Source: Lachnospiraceae bacterium (lineage in GTDB: Bacteria; Bacillota; Clostridia; Lachnospirales; Lachnospiraceae). From it: DNA of 57,221 bases. Shown here piece by piece: positions 23,489 through 33,117 of the stretch. Position numbers and translations under genes: made by a program. Each line of letters opens with the position of its first letter. Positions within the stretch are counted from its first letter, which is position 1. Location of the stretch: positions 1 to 57,221 of the forward strand of contig JAFRVX010000009.1 of assembly GCA_017438305.1 (NCBI GenBank), given 5' to 3'. The notes below the pieces were generated by a model. It had not been told where the DNA came from, made no database searches, and was given only the letters and a program-made list of their open reading frames with translations.

Positions 23489-25650
23489 GATGATTTCTCC
23501 GCCTCCTTTCTGCGCTTACGCAGGAGCAATATGGTGATCGCGGCAGCGATCAAAACGGCGCCGGAAATGATAATGATCCAGGAAGTTTCGTCCGTGATCA
23601 TCGAGGCAAACAGCGGCGTTTCCACATTTCTGGTGTCTGCCAGGGAAAGCCTGCGCCCCTGATCGTCTGCCCGGATAAATTTGCCTGCCTGATACTGGCT
23701 GATATTCTTTACGGCGGTCACAGAGCTGCTGCCTGTGGAGCTGATCCCGATAGAGGAACCGTCATACAGACCGCCGCAGTAAGCATAGGCCGTAGAGGAA
23801 ATGCCGTTCTGCAGACAGAGATTATTCGTTCCGTTCCTGGATGTGTTGTCCCGGATCACGATCTCCTCCGCAAGATCTATGCTTGCCTGGGAGTCCACAT
23901 ACACGCCGCCGCCGTTTTTGCCTTTCGCCTGATTGTTCGTCACACCGGTACTGATCAGGTAGACAAGATATGACTCCACATACAGACCGCCGCCGGTATC
24001 GGCGCTGTTATCGTGGACAGCTGTTTTGTATAATACCGTTTTACTGGGCATCTGCAGCCCGTTCCCGTCCTCAATATAGACGCCGCCGCCGTAATCTTCC
24101 GCGCTGCAGTGATGGATCTCACAGCCTGAAAGGCGGATATCCTGACCGTATCCATAGGCGCCCCAGGAACGAAGCAGATAGACCGCTCCGCCGTCTCCTC
24201 CGCAGGCGCAGCCGCTGAATTCAACGTTTTCAAGGATCAGTTCCTTGGCGTCTCTGTAGCCTAAACCGCCGCCGCATTTCGATGAGGAGCAATCCTCGAA
24301 TTTTGTATCGCTGATCTTGTGCGAGGACGCCTTGTCATAATGCAGCGAACCTTCGCCAAGATACATGCCGCCGCCGTTTTTGCCAAAGCACTTCCTGAAG
24401 GAAAGGCCGTTTGCGGTAATAAAACTGTAGCCGGCGTGATAATAAGCTCCGCCGTTGCCTTCCGCCACGCAGCGGTTAAAGCTGCAGCCTTCAAACCGGC
24501 TCACTTTCCCTTCGGTTTCTATGTTATCAAGGCATATGGCGCCGCCGTTCTCTTTCGCCGAACACATTTCAAAGCTTAAGTCTGCAAAGGAGGCGTCATA
24601 CCGGCCTGTAAGACAGACCGCGCCGCCGTTGTCTTCTGCGGTACAGTTGATGAATCTCGTCCCGTTGAGAGACAGCTTTCCTTCACTGTAGATCGCGCCG
24701 CCGCTTTCCTGCGAATGGACGTCCGTGAACGTACAGCCCTCTGTATTCAGTGTGCCTCCGTTCTCAACGATGACCGCCCCGCCGCTTTTTTCCGAGCCTC
24801 CGCGGAAGATACCGCCGCCCGTAAGGCGGAAGATGCGGTCTTCCGTATCATTTTCGGAGGTCATGCCCCTCGTGACGAAAAAATCCTCGCCTGTATCGCG
24901 CTCCGGGTCGGAATCCATAAGCTTCAGACTGCCGCCGGACCTGACGTAAAAAAGCGGGGTCGTCTCACTGTTGTTCATCAGATGGCCGTTCAGGTCAACG
25001 GTGACGTTACGGGTCACCTCCAGTGTTCCGGCCACAGTGGTATCCTCGGTAAGCTTTATGGTACAGCCGTCCTGTTCCTTCGCATTATTCCACGCATGAT
25101 TGAAGGTGGGGTAAACGGCCGAAGCGCCGTCCGGCCCGGTCAGTTCTGTCTGAGCTACGCCCCGCACGATAAAATCCAGTGTGGCATCGGAGCTTACAAA
25201 GGGATAGGATCTTGCGCTGTACGGCTCATTCAGCAATTCTTCGCCTTCGCAATAAAGTCTGATCCTGCCGCTGTGGCTGCGGATGGTAAAACCGCCGCCG
25301 AAGTCGAGGTACAGCTGCAGATAGGCCGGAACCTCGTCCGTCATTTCAAAGGTCCAGCTCATCGTTTTGCCCTGGGCCAGTTCGTCTTTGATATCCAGCA
25401 GGTGGGAACGGCCGGCTGTCTTAAAACCAATCTTTAACGTTGCTTTATTCCAGCCGTCCGCTATGGAATCGGAAGTGACCTCCACCTTATAGATGACGGT
25501 GCGGAGCGCCTTTACAGAGCGGCAGAAGGGAGGCGCTGCGAAGAGAATGACCGATATAAGGAGGGCTGATAAATATACTATGATCCGCGAACCTCTTTGT
25601 CTGTGTCTGATCAGGGTTTTAGCCATACCCCTTCCTTCATAAATGATCAT
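23485..25650 (-). CDS. Membrane-anchored right-handed beta-helix surface protein
   Basis: 721 aa. Membrane or signal segment 22-42; a beta-sandwich-like N-terminal domain about 52-165 (possibly PLAT-like, weak); then a parallel beta-helix about 190-610 with at least nine GGA[IVY]- or GGG[VL]Y-centred coils, as in polymorphic-membrane-protein-type repeats; then membrane segment 691-711 and a basic tail RKRRKE. Many cysteines sit at similar places in successive coils. Such helices display binding or adhesive surfaces; no catalytic triad is recognisable. The annotated ATG overlaps the upstream stop (ATGA), but an ATG at 25626 preceded by GAAGGAAGGGGT is an equally good or better start. The following giant gene overlaps by 4 bp. 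Confidence 0.78.
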   Translation of the reverse strand: MIIYEGRGMAKTLIRHRQRGSRIIVYLSALLISVILFAAPPFCRSVKALRTVIYKVEVTSDSIADGWNKATLKIGFKTAGRSHLLDIKDELAQGKTMSWTFEMTDEVPAYLQLYLDFGGGFTIRSHSGRIRLYCEGEELLNEPYSARSYPFVSSDATLDFIVRGVAQTELTGPDGASAVYPTFNHAWNNAKEQDGCTIKLTEDTTVAGTLEVTRNVTVDLNGHLMNNSETTPLFYVRSGGSLKLMDSDPERDTGEDFFVTRGMTSENDTEDRIFRLTGGGIFRGGSEKSGGAVIVENGGTLNTEGCTFTDVHSQESGGAIYSEGKLSLNGTRFINCTAEDNGGAVCLTGRYDASFADLSFEMCSAKENGGAICLDNIETEGKVSRFEGCSFNRCVAEGNGGAYYHAGYSFITANGLSFRKCFGKNGGGMYLGEGSLHYDKASSHKISDTKFEDCSSSKCGGGLGYRDAKELILENVEFSGCACGGDGGAVYLLRSWGAYGYGQDIRLSGCEIHHCSAEDYGGGVYIEDGNGLQMPSKTVLYKTAVHDNSADTGGGLYVESYLVYLISTGVTNNQAKGKNGGGVYVDSQASIDLAEEIVIRDNTSRNGTNNLCLQNGISSTAYAYCGGLYDGSSIGISSTGSSSVTAVKNISQYQAGKFIRADDQGRRLSLADTRNVETPLFASMITDETSWIIIISGAVLIAAAITILLLRKRRKEAEKSS

Positions 25651-27869
25651 GCTGCAGCTTTTTCTTTTCTCTTCTTTACCAGAACAGTTCCGCCAATGCC
25701 TGAGAGTATTCCCAGGACCAGACCGCCAAATCCGAAGAGGGCTAACTGTCCGTTGCTTAAGGAAGATGCCCTCATATTGCCGGCGGATCCGTCGTAGGTC
25801 TTGACATCTGTGCTTAGTTTACTGAAAACGTAAAGCTTTTTTATATCCCCTCCGATATTCTGCCAGATGCTGCTGAAGGTGGAAGAATCTCTGAAGGCAG
25901 CGCTTGCTGCATTTACCGCGCCTTTTTCGCCGAAAAGATGCACCCAGCCGTCAAACCCTACAGGCGCCTGACTGCTTTTCTGCACCATAAAATACGGCGT
26001 GAGCGGCTTTCCGGCCTTTGAGTTCTTTGAAGCGTACAGAACCAGCCATTGTTTGCCTTCATCGGCCAGCAGGTCTGCCGAAGAGCCCTTCTGCACTTTA
26101 TAATCCGCGCCGAAGTATGCCTCCCGGTTGCACTCCACCGCCTTATAGTTCAGGGAATAATTGCCGCCGTCTGCATTTGTATAGTTATCCACCAGGTATT
26201 TCGGGATCGGAAGCTGCTCATAACTTCTGTCCTGGCAGAGATCGATGACCGTCATCACTGCCGACCAGACAACGACCGCCAGGGTCGCGACAATGAAGAT
26301 CCTGCTGAGATTGACCACGAGACGCATTCTCTTGAGTGCAGCTAAGGCTTTAGGCTTACACGCCATGTTCGCAAGTGACATAAAATACTCATAATTCTCA
26401 CCGTTAATGATCATTGACGGATCATCTATCTTACTGAGCAGATAACGTCTTACGCCCCATGTGGCGAGCGTTACAAGCGTGCAGCCCGCTGTGACCGCAT
26501 AGCTGATGGCTGTGATCCTGGCCACGGTATCCATCTGCTCTGTCATGCTTCCGATGGTGCCGGCAGCTGTGTTATTCGCGCGCTGTGCAGCACCGGTCAG
26601 GGCTACGGAACCGTCTTCCCTGTAGAGATCCCGGTCAATATTCTGATAGACAGATACCTCTTCCAGTCCATCAAAGTACGCTTTATTCTGATCGGTAAAT
26701 GTTTTCCAGCTCTCTTCCGAAGTTAAGGCAGACTTGATCAGCTGTTCAAGGTTGACAATGGGGAGCCCGGCACGCTGTCCCTCGGAAAGCGCTGCCGCCA
26801 TGGGGATGAAGCTTTCATTGTCTTCCGGGTCAGGCTCCTTAAGGAAAAAGTCGAGAAGTTCCCCTTTTTTAAAGCGGCCGCCCTCAAAGTTTTTCAGTCC
26901 TTCATAGACTGCGGCTATCGACAGCCAATTCTGGTAACGAAGCTTCGCTTCCGTATTTTTTTCAATGTCGCCGAAGGTTTTTCTGACATCTTCATCCGTC
27001 ATGGTGTCGGCCTTCAGCCCGGAAGAAATGTAATCATTCAGACGCTTACTCAGTTCGGCTGCTTCCAGACCGAGCGCTTCCGCCACATCGCCGTAAGTAT
27101 TCTCAAGATACTGTATGCGTTTCATCACGGTATTCAGATCAGGACGTTCTTTCCTGATCTTATCAAGCATGGTTTCATAATCCTGCGCCGCGAAACGGTC
27201 AAGCCATGTGTCTTCAGCCGAATCCGCCGCCAGAGTAAGCAGGGTTTCGACCGATCTGATGACCAGGGCGTTGCCCTGCATCACTATGGTGATAAGGTTC
27301 GGAAGTTTATCGGGATTCTCATGCTCAATGCTCGCCTCGACCCCTGCTTTATCCTGCAGGGTCTCGGAATTTAACAGATCGCCCATCTTCCTGCCGCTGT
27401 CATCCTCGATATAGCAGTTCAGCAGGTCATGGACACACACCGCCCTGGTTTTTCCGGCTTTCAGGTTCGCGCGGTACTCATAGATGGCGGCCATAAATCC
27501 CGTCAGAAATTCCGCGATCTCGGCCTTCTGCTTTTTTATCAGCGTCTTATAATCCTCAACGCTGTAATCGCCGCGCATGTTCATGACAGCGAGATCGGTA
27601 ACGGAATCCCGGATATCATCGGTGGTCTTGTAGCCCATCATCACGTAGGTCTTGCCGCCGTCGTTCAGGTTGCCTTCAACCGGGGTAAAGCCCTTGTCTT
27701 TCAGCGTCTTTATGGCTTCTTCCGCATTCTTGCCGTAGGCCACGTAGACGTCTGATACATACTTGCCGGTGCCTGACGATGCATGGGCATTAAGCGGCGC
27801 TGCTGCCGCCATGACCAGCGCCAGGACCAGCGCTGTTAGCATTTTCGTGTACTGCTTTATCGTTTTCAT
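25647..27869 (-). CDS. Envelope protein paralog 3 (third in operon order)
   Basis: 740 aa, function unknown. Signal peptide 1-30 (cleavage after AHA); beta-prism-like module 36-98 (GFTPVEGNLNDGG, then YVMMGYKTTDD...VTDLAVMN); alpha-helical ectodomain 100-445 with conserved AAALSEGQRAGLP and VSVYQNIDRDLYREDGSVAL; membrane segments 451-472 and 520-544 joined by a basic cytosolic loop; a second ectodomain 550-690 (DEGKQWLVLYASKNSKAGKP); and a final membrane segment 708-731 with tail KKRKEK. The architecture is shared with the two genes upstream and with the first 650 residues of the giant. Both ends are 4-bp ATGA overlaps. From memory, similar unnamed proteins occur in other Lachnospiraceae; this was not checked. 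Confidence 0.75.
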   Translation of the reverse strand: MKTIKQYTKMLTALVLALVMAAAAPLNAHASSGTGKYVSDVYVAYGKNAEEAIKTLKDKGFTPVEGNLNDGGKTYVMMGYKTTDDIRDSVTDLAVMNMRGDYSVEDYKTLIKKQKAEIAEFLTGFMAAIYEYRANLKAGKTRAVCVHDLLNCYIEDDSGRKMGDLLNSETLQDKAGVEASIEHENPDKLPNLITIVMQGNALVIRSVETLLTLAADSAEDTWLDRFAAQDYETMLDKIRKERPDLNTVMKRIQYLENTYGDVAEALGLEAAELSKRLNDYISSGLKADTMTDEDVRKTFGDIEKNTEAKLRYQNWLSIAAVYEGLKNFEGGRFKKGELLDFFLKEPDPEDNESFIPMAAALSEGQRAGLPIVNLEQLIKSALTSEESWKTFTDQNKAYFDGLEEVSVYQNIDRDLYREDGSVALTGAAQRANNTAAGTIGSMTEQMDTVARITAISYAVTAGCTLVTLATWGVRRYLLSKIDDPSMIINGENYEYFMSLANMACKPKALAALKRMRLVVNLSRIFIVATLAVVVWSAVMTVIDLCQDRSYEQLPIPKYLVDNYTNADGGNYSLNYKAVECNREAYFGADYKVQKGSSADLLADEGKQWLVLYASKNSKAGKPLTPYFMVQKSSQAPVGFDGWVHLFGEKGAVNAASAAFRDSSTFSSIWQNIGGDIKKLYVFSKLSTDVKTYDGSAGNMRASSLSNGQLALFGFGGLVLGILSGIGGTVLVKKRKEKAAA

Positions 27870-30109
27870 GCTGCTGCCTCTTTCTTTTTTCTTTTTCCGA
27901 CCAGTACCGCACCCGCTGCGCCAAGGACCGCGCCTAAGGCCAGGCCGCCGAAGCCGAAAATGGCTATCTGCCCGGTGCTTAAGGAAGAAGCCCTCATATT
28001 GCCGGCGGATTCGTCGTAGGTCTTGATATCTGTGCTCAGTTTACTGAAAACATACACCATTTTATCCCCGGCAACTGCCTGCCAGATGGTACTGAAGGTG
28101 GAATAGTCTCTGAAAGCGCTACTGGCTATATTGACCGCTCCCTTTTCACCGAACAGATGCACCATGCCTTCATAACGGGCAGGGGCCTGACTGCTGTTCT
28201 GTACAACAAAATCAGGCGTTAACGGCCGGCCTGCCTTCGAGTTCTTTGAAGCATACAGGACCAGCCACTGTTTGCCTTCATCGGCAAGAAGGTCCGCCGA
28301 AGAACCCTTCTGCACTTTATAATCCACGCCGAAGTATTCCCCGCGGTTGCACTTTACCGACTCATAATTCAGCGCATAACTGCCGCCGTCGGCATCTGTA
28401 TGGCTATCCACCAGATACAGGGGGATCGGAAGCTGTTCAATGTTCTTGTCGCGAAGCAGATCAATCACTGTCATAACGGCTGAGGCAACGGCAATGATCA
28501 GTGTCACGGTCATGAAGATACGGGAAAGCTTCACAGCGAAACGGGCAGAATCCACAAGGCGGTTCGTTTCCGGGCTGAAGCAGCCCTTATACATTTGATA
28601 CAAATCACTTTCATAGACCGCATTAGTTAAAGTAACATCCCAAAAACCGGCTTTAACGTTATACGCTGCGGCTTTAGCGAAATTATACCTGATAATATAA
28701 GAGGTAAACGTGATGAGAGCGCAGGCCGCGGTGGCCGCCCAGCTGATGGCCGTGACCCTGGCGAGGGTATCCAGCTGCTCTTCCCGGGTGCCGGTGGTGC
28801 CTTCGGCGGTGTTGTTTGCGCGCTGCGCCGCACCGGTCAGGGCGACAGAGCCGTCCTCCTTGTACAGATCGCGGTCGATGTTCTGGTAGACGGAAACATC
28901 CTCAGGATTGCCAAAGTCCGCTTTATTCTGATCGACATACTCCTTCCAGCCGTCTTCCGAAGTGAAAGCGTATTTCAGAAGCTGCTCAAAGTTGACAAAG
29001 GGCAGTCCGTAACGCTGTCCCTCCGAAAGCGCTGCCGCCATAGGGATATAGATCTCCGTATCCTCGGGGTCGTTGTCTTTCAGGAAGAATTCCAGCATCC
29101 CGCCCTCGGCGTATTTGCCGCCCTTGTAGTTTCTCAGGCCTTCATAGATCAGGCCGATGGAAAGCCATTCCTGATACTGGACCCTGGCCTTCGCATCCTT
29201 CTCGACGTCGCCGAAGGCGGCTTTGATCTCCTCCTCTGTGGCGGTAAGGATACTCAGGTTCATCGCGGCGTAGTCGTTCAGGCGGCCCCGGAGATCGGAA
29301 GCCTCCATGCCCAGCTGAGCCGCGGCATCGCCGTAGAGGTTGTCAAGATACTGACTGCGCTTCGTCTCGGTGTTAAGTTCGGGGCGCTCTTCCTCGAGTT
29401 TATCGAGCAGGGTATCATAGTCCGTTTCGGCAAAACGGTCGAGCCAGCTGTTTTCGGCGGTGTCCGCCGCCATGGAGAGCAGGACTTCGATGGATTGAAC
29501 GACCAGGGCGTTGCCCTGCAGAAGAATGGTGATCAGGTTGGGGAGGTTTTCGGGATTCGTATCTTCGATGCTCTCTTCAATGCCGATCCGGTCCTGCAGG
29601 GTCTCGGAATTCAGCAGGTCGCCCATCTTCATTCCGGTGTCATCCTCGACATAGTTGTTGAGAATGTCGCGGACGTAGGCCGCCTTGGCTTTGCCTGCTT
29701 TCAGATTTGCGCGGTACTCCCAGATCACAGTCATGAATTCGGTAAGGAACTCCGCGATCTCGGTTTTCTGTGCTTTAAGCTGAGTCTTGTAGTCGTCGAC
29801 ACTGTAATCGCCGCGCATGTTCATGACGGCCAGGTCCGTAATAGAATCCCGGATATTATCGGTGGTCTTGTAACCCATCATTACATAGGTCTTGCCGCCG
29901 TCATTCAGATTTCCTTCGACCGGGGTAAACCCCAGACCGTTAAGGGTTTTCTTCGCATCCTCCGCGTCCTTGCCGTAAGCAACATAGAGTTCGGATACGT
30001 ACTTGCCGCTGTTCGACGATGCATGGGCATTAAGCGGCGCTATTGCCGCCAGGACCAGCGCCAGGACCAGCGCTGTGATCATTTTCGCATACTGCTTCAT
30101 CTTTTTCAT
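27866..30109 (-). CDS. Envelope protein paralog 2
   Basis: 747 aa, strongly similar to its neighbours on both sides. The signal peptide, N-terminal beta-prism-like module (GFTPVEGNLNDGG, YVMMGYKTTDN), helical ectodomain, paired internal membrane segments, second ectodomain (VDYKVQKGSSADLLADEG) and final membrane segment with a KRKKK tail are all intact. The most variable stretch lies between the two internal membrane segments (about 470-525), the predicted cytosolic loop. It is coupled to the upstream gene by a 4-bp overlap and has its own AAAGAGG site. This intact copy is the reference for the frameshift seen in the next gene upstream. Confidence 0.75.
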   Translation of the reverse strand: MKKMKQYAKMITALVLALVLAAIAPLNAHASSNSGKYVSELYVAYGKDAEDAKKTLNGLGFTPVEGNLNDGGKTYVMMGYKTTDNIRDSITDLAVMNMRGDYSVDDYKTQLKAQKTEIAEFLTEFMTVIWEYRANLKAGKAKAAYVRDILNNYVEDDTGMKMGDLLNSETLQDRIGIEESIEDTNPENLPNLITILLQGNALVVQSIEVLLSMAADTAENSWLDRFAETDYDTLLDKLEEERPELNTETKRSQYLDNLYGDAAAQLGMEASDLRGRLNDYAAMNLSILTATEEEIKAAFGDVEKDAKARVQYQEWLSIGLIYEGLRNYKGGKYAEGGMLEFFLKDNDPEDTEIYIPMAAALSEGQRYGLPFVNFEQLLKYAFTSEDGWKEYVDQNKADFGNPEDVSVYQNIDRDLYKEDGSVALTGAAQRANNTAEGTTGTREEQLDTLARVTAISWAATAACALITFTSYIIRYNFAKAAAYNVKAGFWDVTLTNAVYESDLYQMYKGCFSPETNRLVDSARFAVKLSRIFMTVTLIIAVASAVMTVIDLLRDKNIEQLPIPLYLVDSHTDADGGSYALNYESVKCNRGEYFGVDYKVQKGSSADLLADEGKQWLVLYASKNSKAGRPLTPDFVVQNSSQAPARYEGMVHLFGEKGAVNIASSAFRDYSTFSTIWQAVAGDKMVYVFSKLSTDIKTYDESAGNMRASSLSTGQIAIFGFGGLALGAVLGAAGAVLVGKRKKKEAAA

Positions 30110-32344
30110 GCTGTAACCTCTTTCTTTTTTCTTTTTGCGGCCAATACTACTGCCGCTGTGCCTAAGGCCGCTCCTAATGCCAGGCCGCTGAAGCCGTAGA
30201 TGGCTGCCTCACCTGTGCTTAAGGCAGAAGCCCTCATGTTGCCGGCGGATTCATCGTAGGTCTTGATATCTGTGCTCAGTTTACTGAAAACGTACATGGT
30301 TTTGTCTCCGGCAGCAGCCTGCCAGATAGTGCTGGCGGTGGAGTAGTTTCTGAAGACGCCGCTGGCTATATTGACCGCGCCTTTTTCACCGAACAGATGC
30401 ACCATGCCTTCATAACGGGCAGGCGCCTGGCTGCTCTTCTGTACAGCAAAATCCGGTGTTAACGGCCTGCCCGCCTTCGAGTTCTTTGAAGCGTACAGGG
30501 CCAGCCATTGTTTGCCTTCATCGGCCATGATATCTGCGCAGGAACCCTTCTGCACTTTATAATCCACGCCGAAAGTATTCCCCGCGGTTGCACTTTACCG
30601 ACTCATAATTCAGCACATAACTGCCGCCATCGGCGTCTGTGCAGTTATCCACCAGATACAGGGGGATCGGGAGCTGTTCGATGCTCTTGTCGCTGAGCAG
30701 GTCGATGACTGTCATCACCGCCGCCCAGACAACGACCGCCAGAGTCACGACCATCATAATACGGGAGAGTCTGACAGCGAAACGGGCTGCCTTGACCCTG
30801 CTCAGTAATCCTGGAGGCATAGGATCAACTCCATTTGCATAAAGATCATCATAAACGATTACTTTATAAGCATAATCGCTCATGTCTGAACGAAACCCCA
30901 TAGCTGCTTTGGTAAATATCGTTTTTGCAGCCAACGATCCGATCGTAACCAGCGTACAGACCGCCGTGGCTGCCCAGCTGATGACCGTGATCCTGGAGAG
31001 GGTATCCAACTGCTCCTTTTCGGTGCCGGTGGTGCCGGCAGCCGTGTTCTCCGCGCGCTGGGCGGAACCGGTCAGGGCTACGAAGCCGTCCTCACTGTAG
31101 AGATCCCGGTCTATGCTCTGATAAACAGATACATCTTCCAGTCCGTCTGAGAAGACTTTGTTCTGATCGGCGGATTCTTTCCAGCTTTCCTCCGACGTGA
31201 GAGCATACTTTACCAACTGTTCAAAGCTGACAAAAGGAAGACCGTAACGCTGGCCCTCGGAAAGCGCAGCCGCCATCGGGATAAAGAATTCGATATCCCC
31301 GGGGTCGTTTTCCTCAAGGAAGAAATCAAGCATCTCTCCTTTACCGTAACGGCCGCCCTCATAGTTTTTCAGTCCTTCATAGATCACGCCTATGGAGAGC
31401 CAATCCTGGTAATTAAGCAGCGCCCTGGGGTCTTTTTCGATATCTCCGAAGGTTTTTTTGATATCATCTTCGGTCACGGTGCCGATATTTAACCCGGAGG
31501 AAGCATAATCCTTCAGGCGCATACGAAGGGCTTTCGCAGCGGTTCCGAACGCTTCCGCCTCCTCGCCGTAAACATTTTCAAGATATTGCAAACGTTTCGT
31601 ATAGGTATTCAAATCAGGACGTTCTTTCCTGACCTTATCGAGCGGGGTATCGTAATCCTGTTCGGCAAAGCGGTCAAGCCATGTGTTTTCCGCCGTATCC
31701 GCCGCCATGGAAAGCAGGATCTCGATCGATTTGATGACCTGGGCGTTGCCCTGCATCAGGATCGTGATCAGATTCGGAAGCTTTTCGGGATTCGGGGCTT
31801 CCACGCTTTCCGTGATGCCGACCCTGTCCTGCAGGGTCTCGGAATTCAGAAGGTCCCCCATCTTCATGCCGGTATCATCCTCGATGTAGTTGTTGAGGGC
31901 GTCGTGAACATAGACCGCCTTTGTTTTTCCGGCTTTGAGATTGGAGCGGTATTCCCTGATCACGGTCATGAATTCCGTCAGGAATTCCGCGATCTCGGTC
32001 TTCTGCTTTTTCATCAGTGTCTTATAATCCTCGACACTGTAATCGCCGCGCATGTTCATGACCGCCAGATCCGTGATGGAATCCCGGATATCATCGGTGG
32101 TCTTGTAGCCCAGCATCACGTAGGTCTTGCCGCCGTCGTTCAGATTCCCTTCGACCGGGGTGAAGCCCAGACTGCCAAGCGTCTTCTTCGCATCCTCCGC
32201 GTCTTTGCCGTAGGCTACGAAAACCTCGGACACGTATTTGCCGCTGTTTGACGATGCATGGGCCTGCAGCGGCGCTGCTGCCGCCATGACAAGCGCCAGG
32301 ATCAGCGCTGTTATCATTTTTGCGCACTGCTTCCACTTTTTCAT
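30106..32344 (-). pseudogene. Envelope protein paralog 1, interrupted by a single-base frameshift
   Basis: Two frames (30557-32344, 595 aa; 30106-30567, about 153 aa) together match the 747-aa paralog from end to end. The break is one extra A at 30572-30574: plus-strand GCCGAAAGTATTC here against GCCGAAGTATTC at 28328-28339 in the intact copy. The upstream frame then ends in EYFRRGL and a stop. The downstream part would need a GTG at 30567 to be made alone and would lack a signal peptide. Without the extra base the product would be about 745 aa with the full family layout. AAGGAGATAACAGC precedes the first ATG. A true mutation, a base-call error or +1 frameshifting at UUU-C are all possible; the rest of the gene shows no decay. 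Confidence 0.75.
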
Positions 32345-32454
32345 GCTGTTATCTCCTTCTTTTCTTTTTCAGGCAGATGCTCTCCCTGCTGCGCCTGACA
32401 CTGTGTCTGATGCGGGCGCCATCGCAGCGATGTTTTTCCGGAACTTCTTTATTT

Positions 32455-33117
32455 TCACTGGAATAATTCCTGTTTCTTCCCGTTCTGCACATAAATGATG
32501 ACCAGGATCACAATGATGATCAGGTACGTGACCATGGGCATCGCGGCTCCGAAGTATTTATATTTCGACTGGATCAGACTGTTGTAAACCGAGTGATAGA
32601 CAATGGCCTGAAAAAGCAGCGCGAATGAGCCGCACAGAAAGAACTTCCTGTGATCACGGATGAAGGAGATGCCCACGCCCACGGAGGTCGTACACAGGCT
32701 GTGCAGCAGGCCTGCGCCAAGCGTGCGTATCAAAGCCCACAGGAAATCGACCGAACCCTGCAGGATCACGGTCTGAACCAGGATCGTTGAATTTTCCAGC
32801 AGCGCAAACCCCAGGCCGGTCATAAAGGCGATCGTTAGGAGCGACTGCCTCTCGGATGAAATAAACACCGCGTATAACAGGACAGGCAGCGCCTTGATCA
32901 CTTCCTCTGTCAGCGGGGTGATATTTGTCGTCACATAGTATATGCCCTTGCCGACAGCGTTATTGATGAGGCCGTTGATCTCCGAAATGAAGAGACAGCA
33001 GCACATCCCGACAAAGATAAAGATAATGACCAGCCGCGCTCTTCCGCGTACGATCGGGATCCCGAGCATAAACGGAAGGGCAAAACAGATAAAAACAATA
33101 TATCCTATACGTTCCAT
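32455..33117 (-). CDS. PrsW-like intramembrane protease homologue
   Basis: About 220 aa, some seven membrane segments. The PrsW signature is present: TEEVIKALP (EExxK), the following TGLGFALLENS motif, and a histidine in GAGLLHSLCTTSVGVG. PrsW proteases cut membrane proteins such as anti-sigma factors or process surface proteins. I start the gene at 33117, which gives a 13-bp overlap with the upstream membrane protein; the longer frame upstream is antisense-like in composition. It lies 110 bp ahead of the first envelope paralog. One of the envelope proteins or the kinase could be its substrate, but that is inference. Confidence 0.7.
   Translation of the reverse strand: MERIGYIVFICFALPFMLGIPIVRGRARLVIIFIFVGMCCCLFISEINGLINNAVGKGIYYVTTNITPLTEEVIKALPVLLYAVFISSERQSLLTIAFMTGLGFALLENSTILVQTVILQGSVDFLWALIRTLGAGLLHSLCTTSVGVGISFIRDHRKFFLCGSFALLFQAIVYHSVYNSLIQSKYKYFGAAMPMVTYLIIIVILVIIYVQNGKKQELFQ

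Noticed and set aside
30106-30567. The 153-aa downstream half of paralog 1 as an independent gene
   Set aside because: It begins in mid-domain at a GTG that is an internal Val in the intact paralog and lacks a signal peptide and ribosome site.
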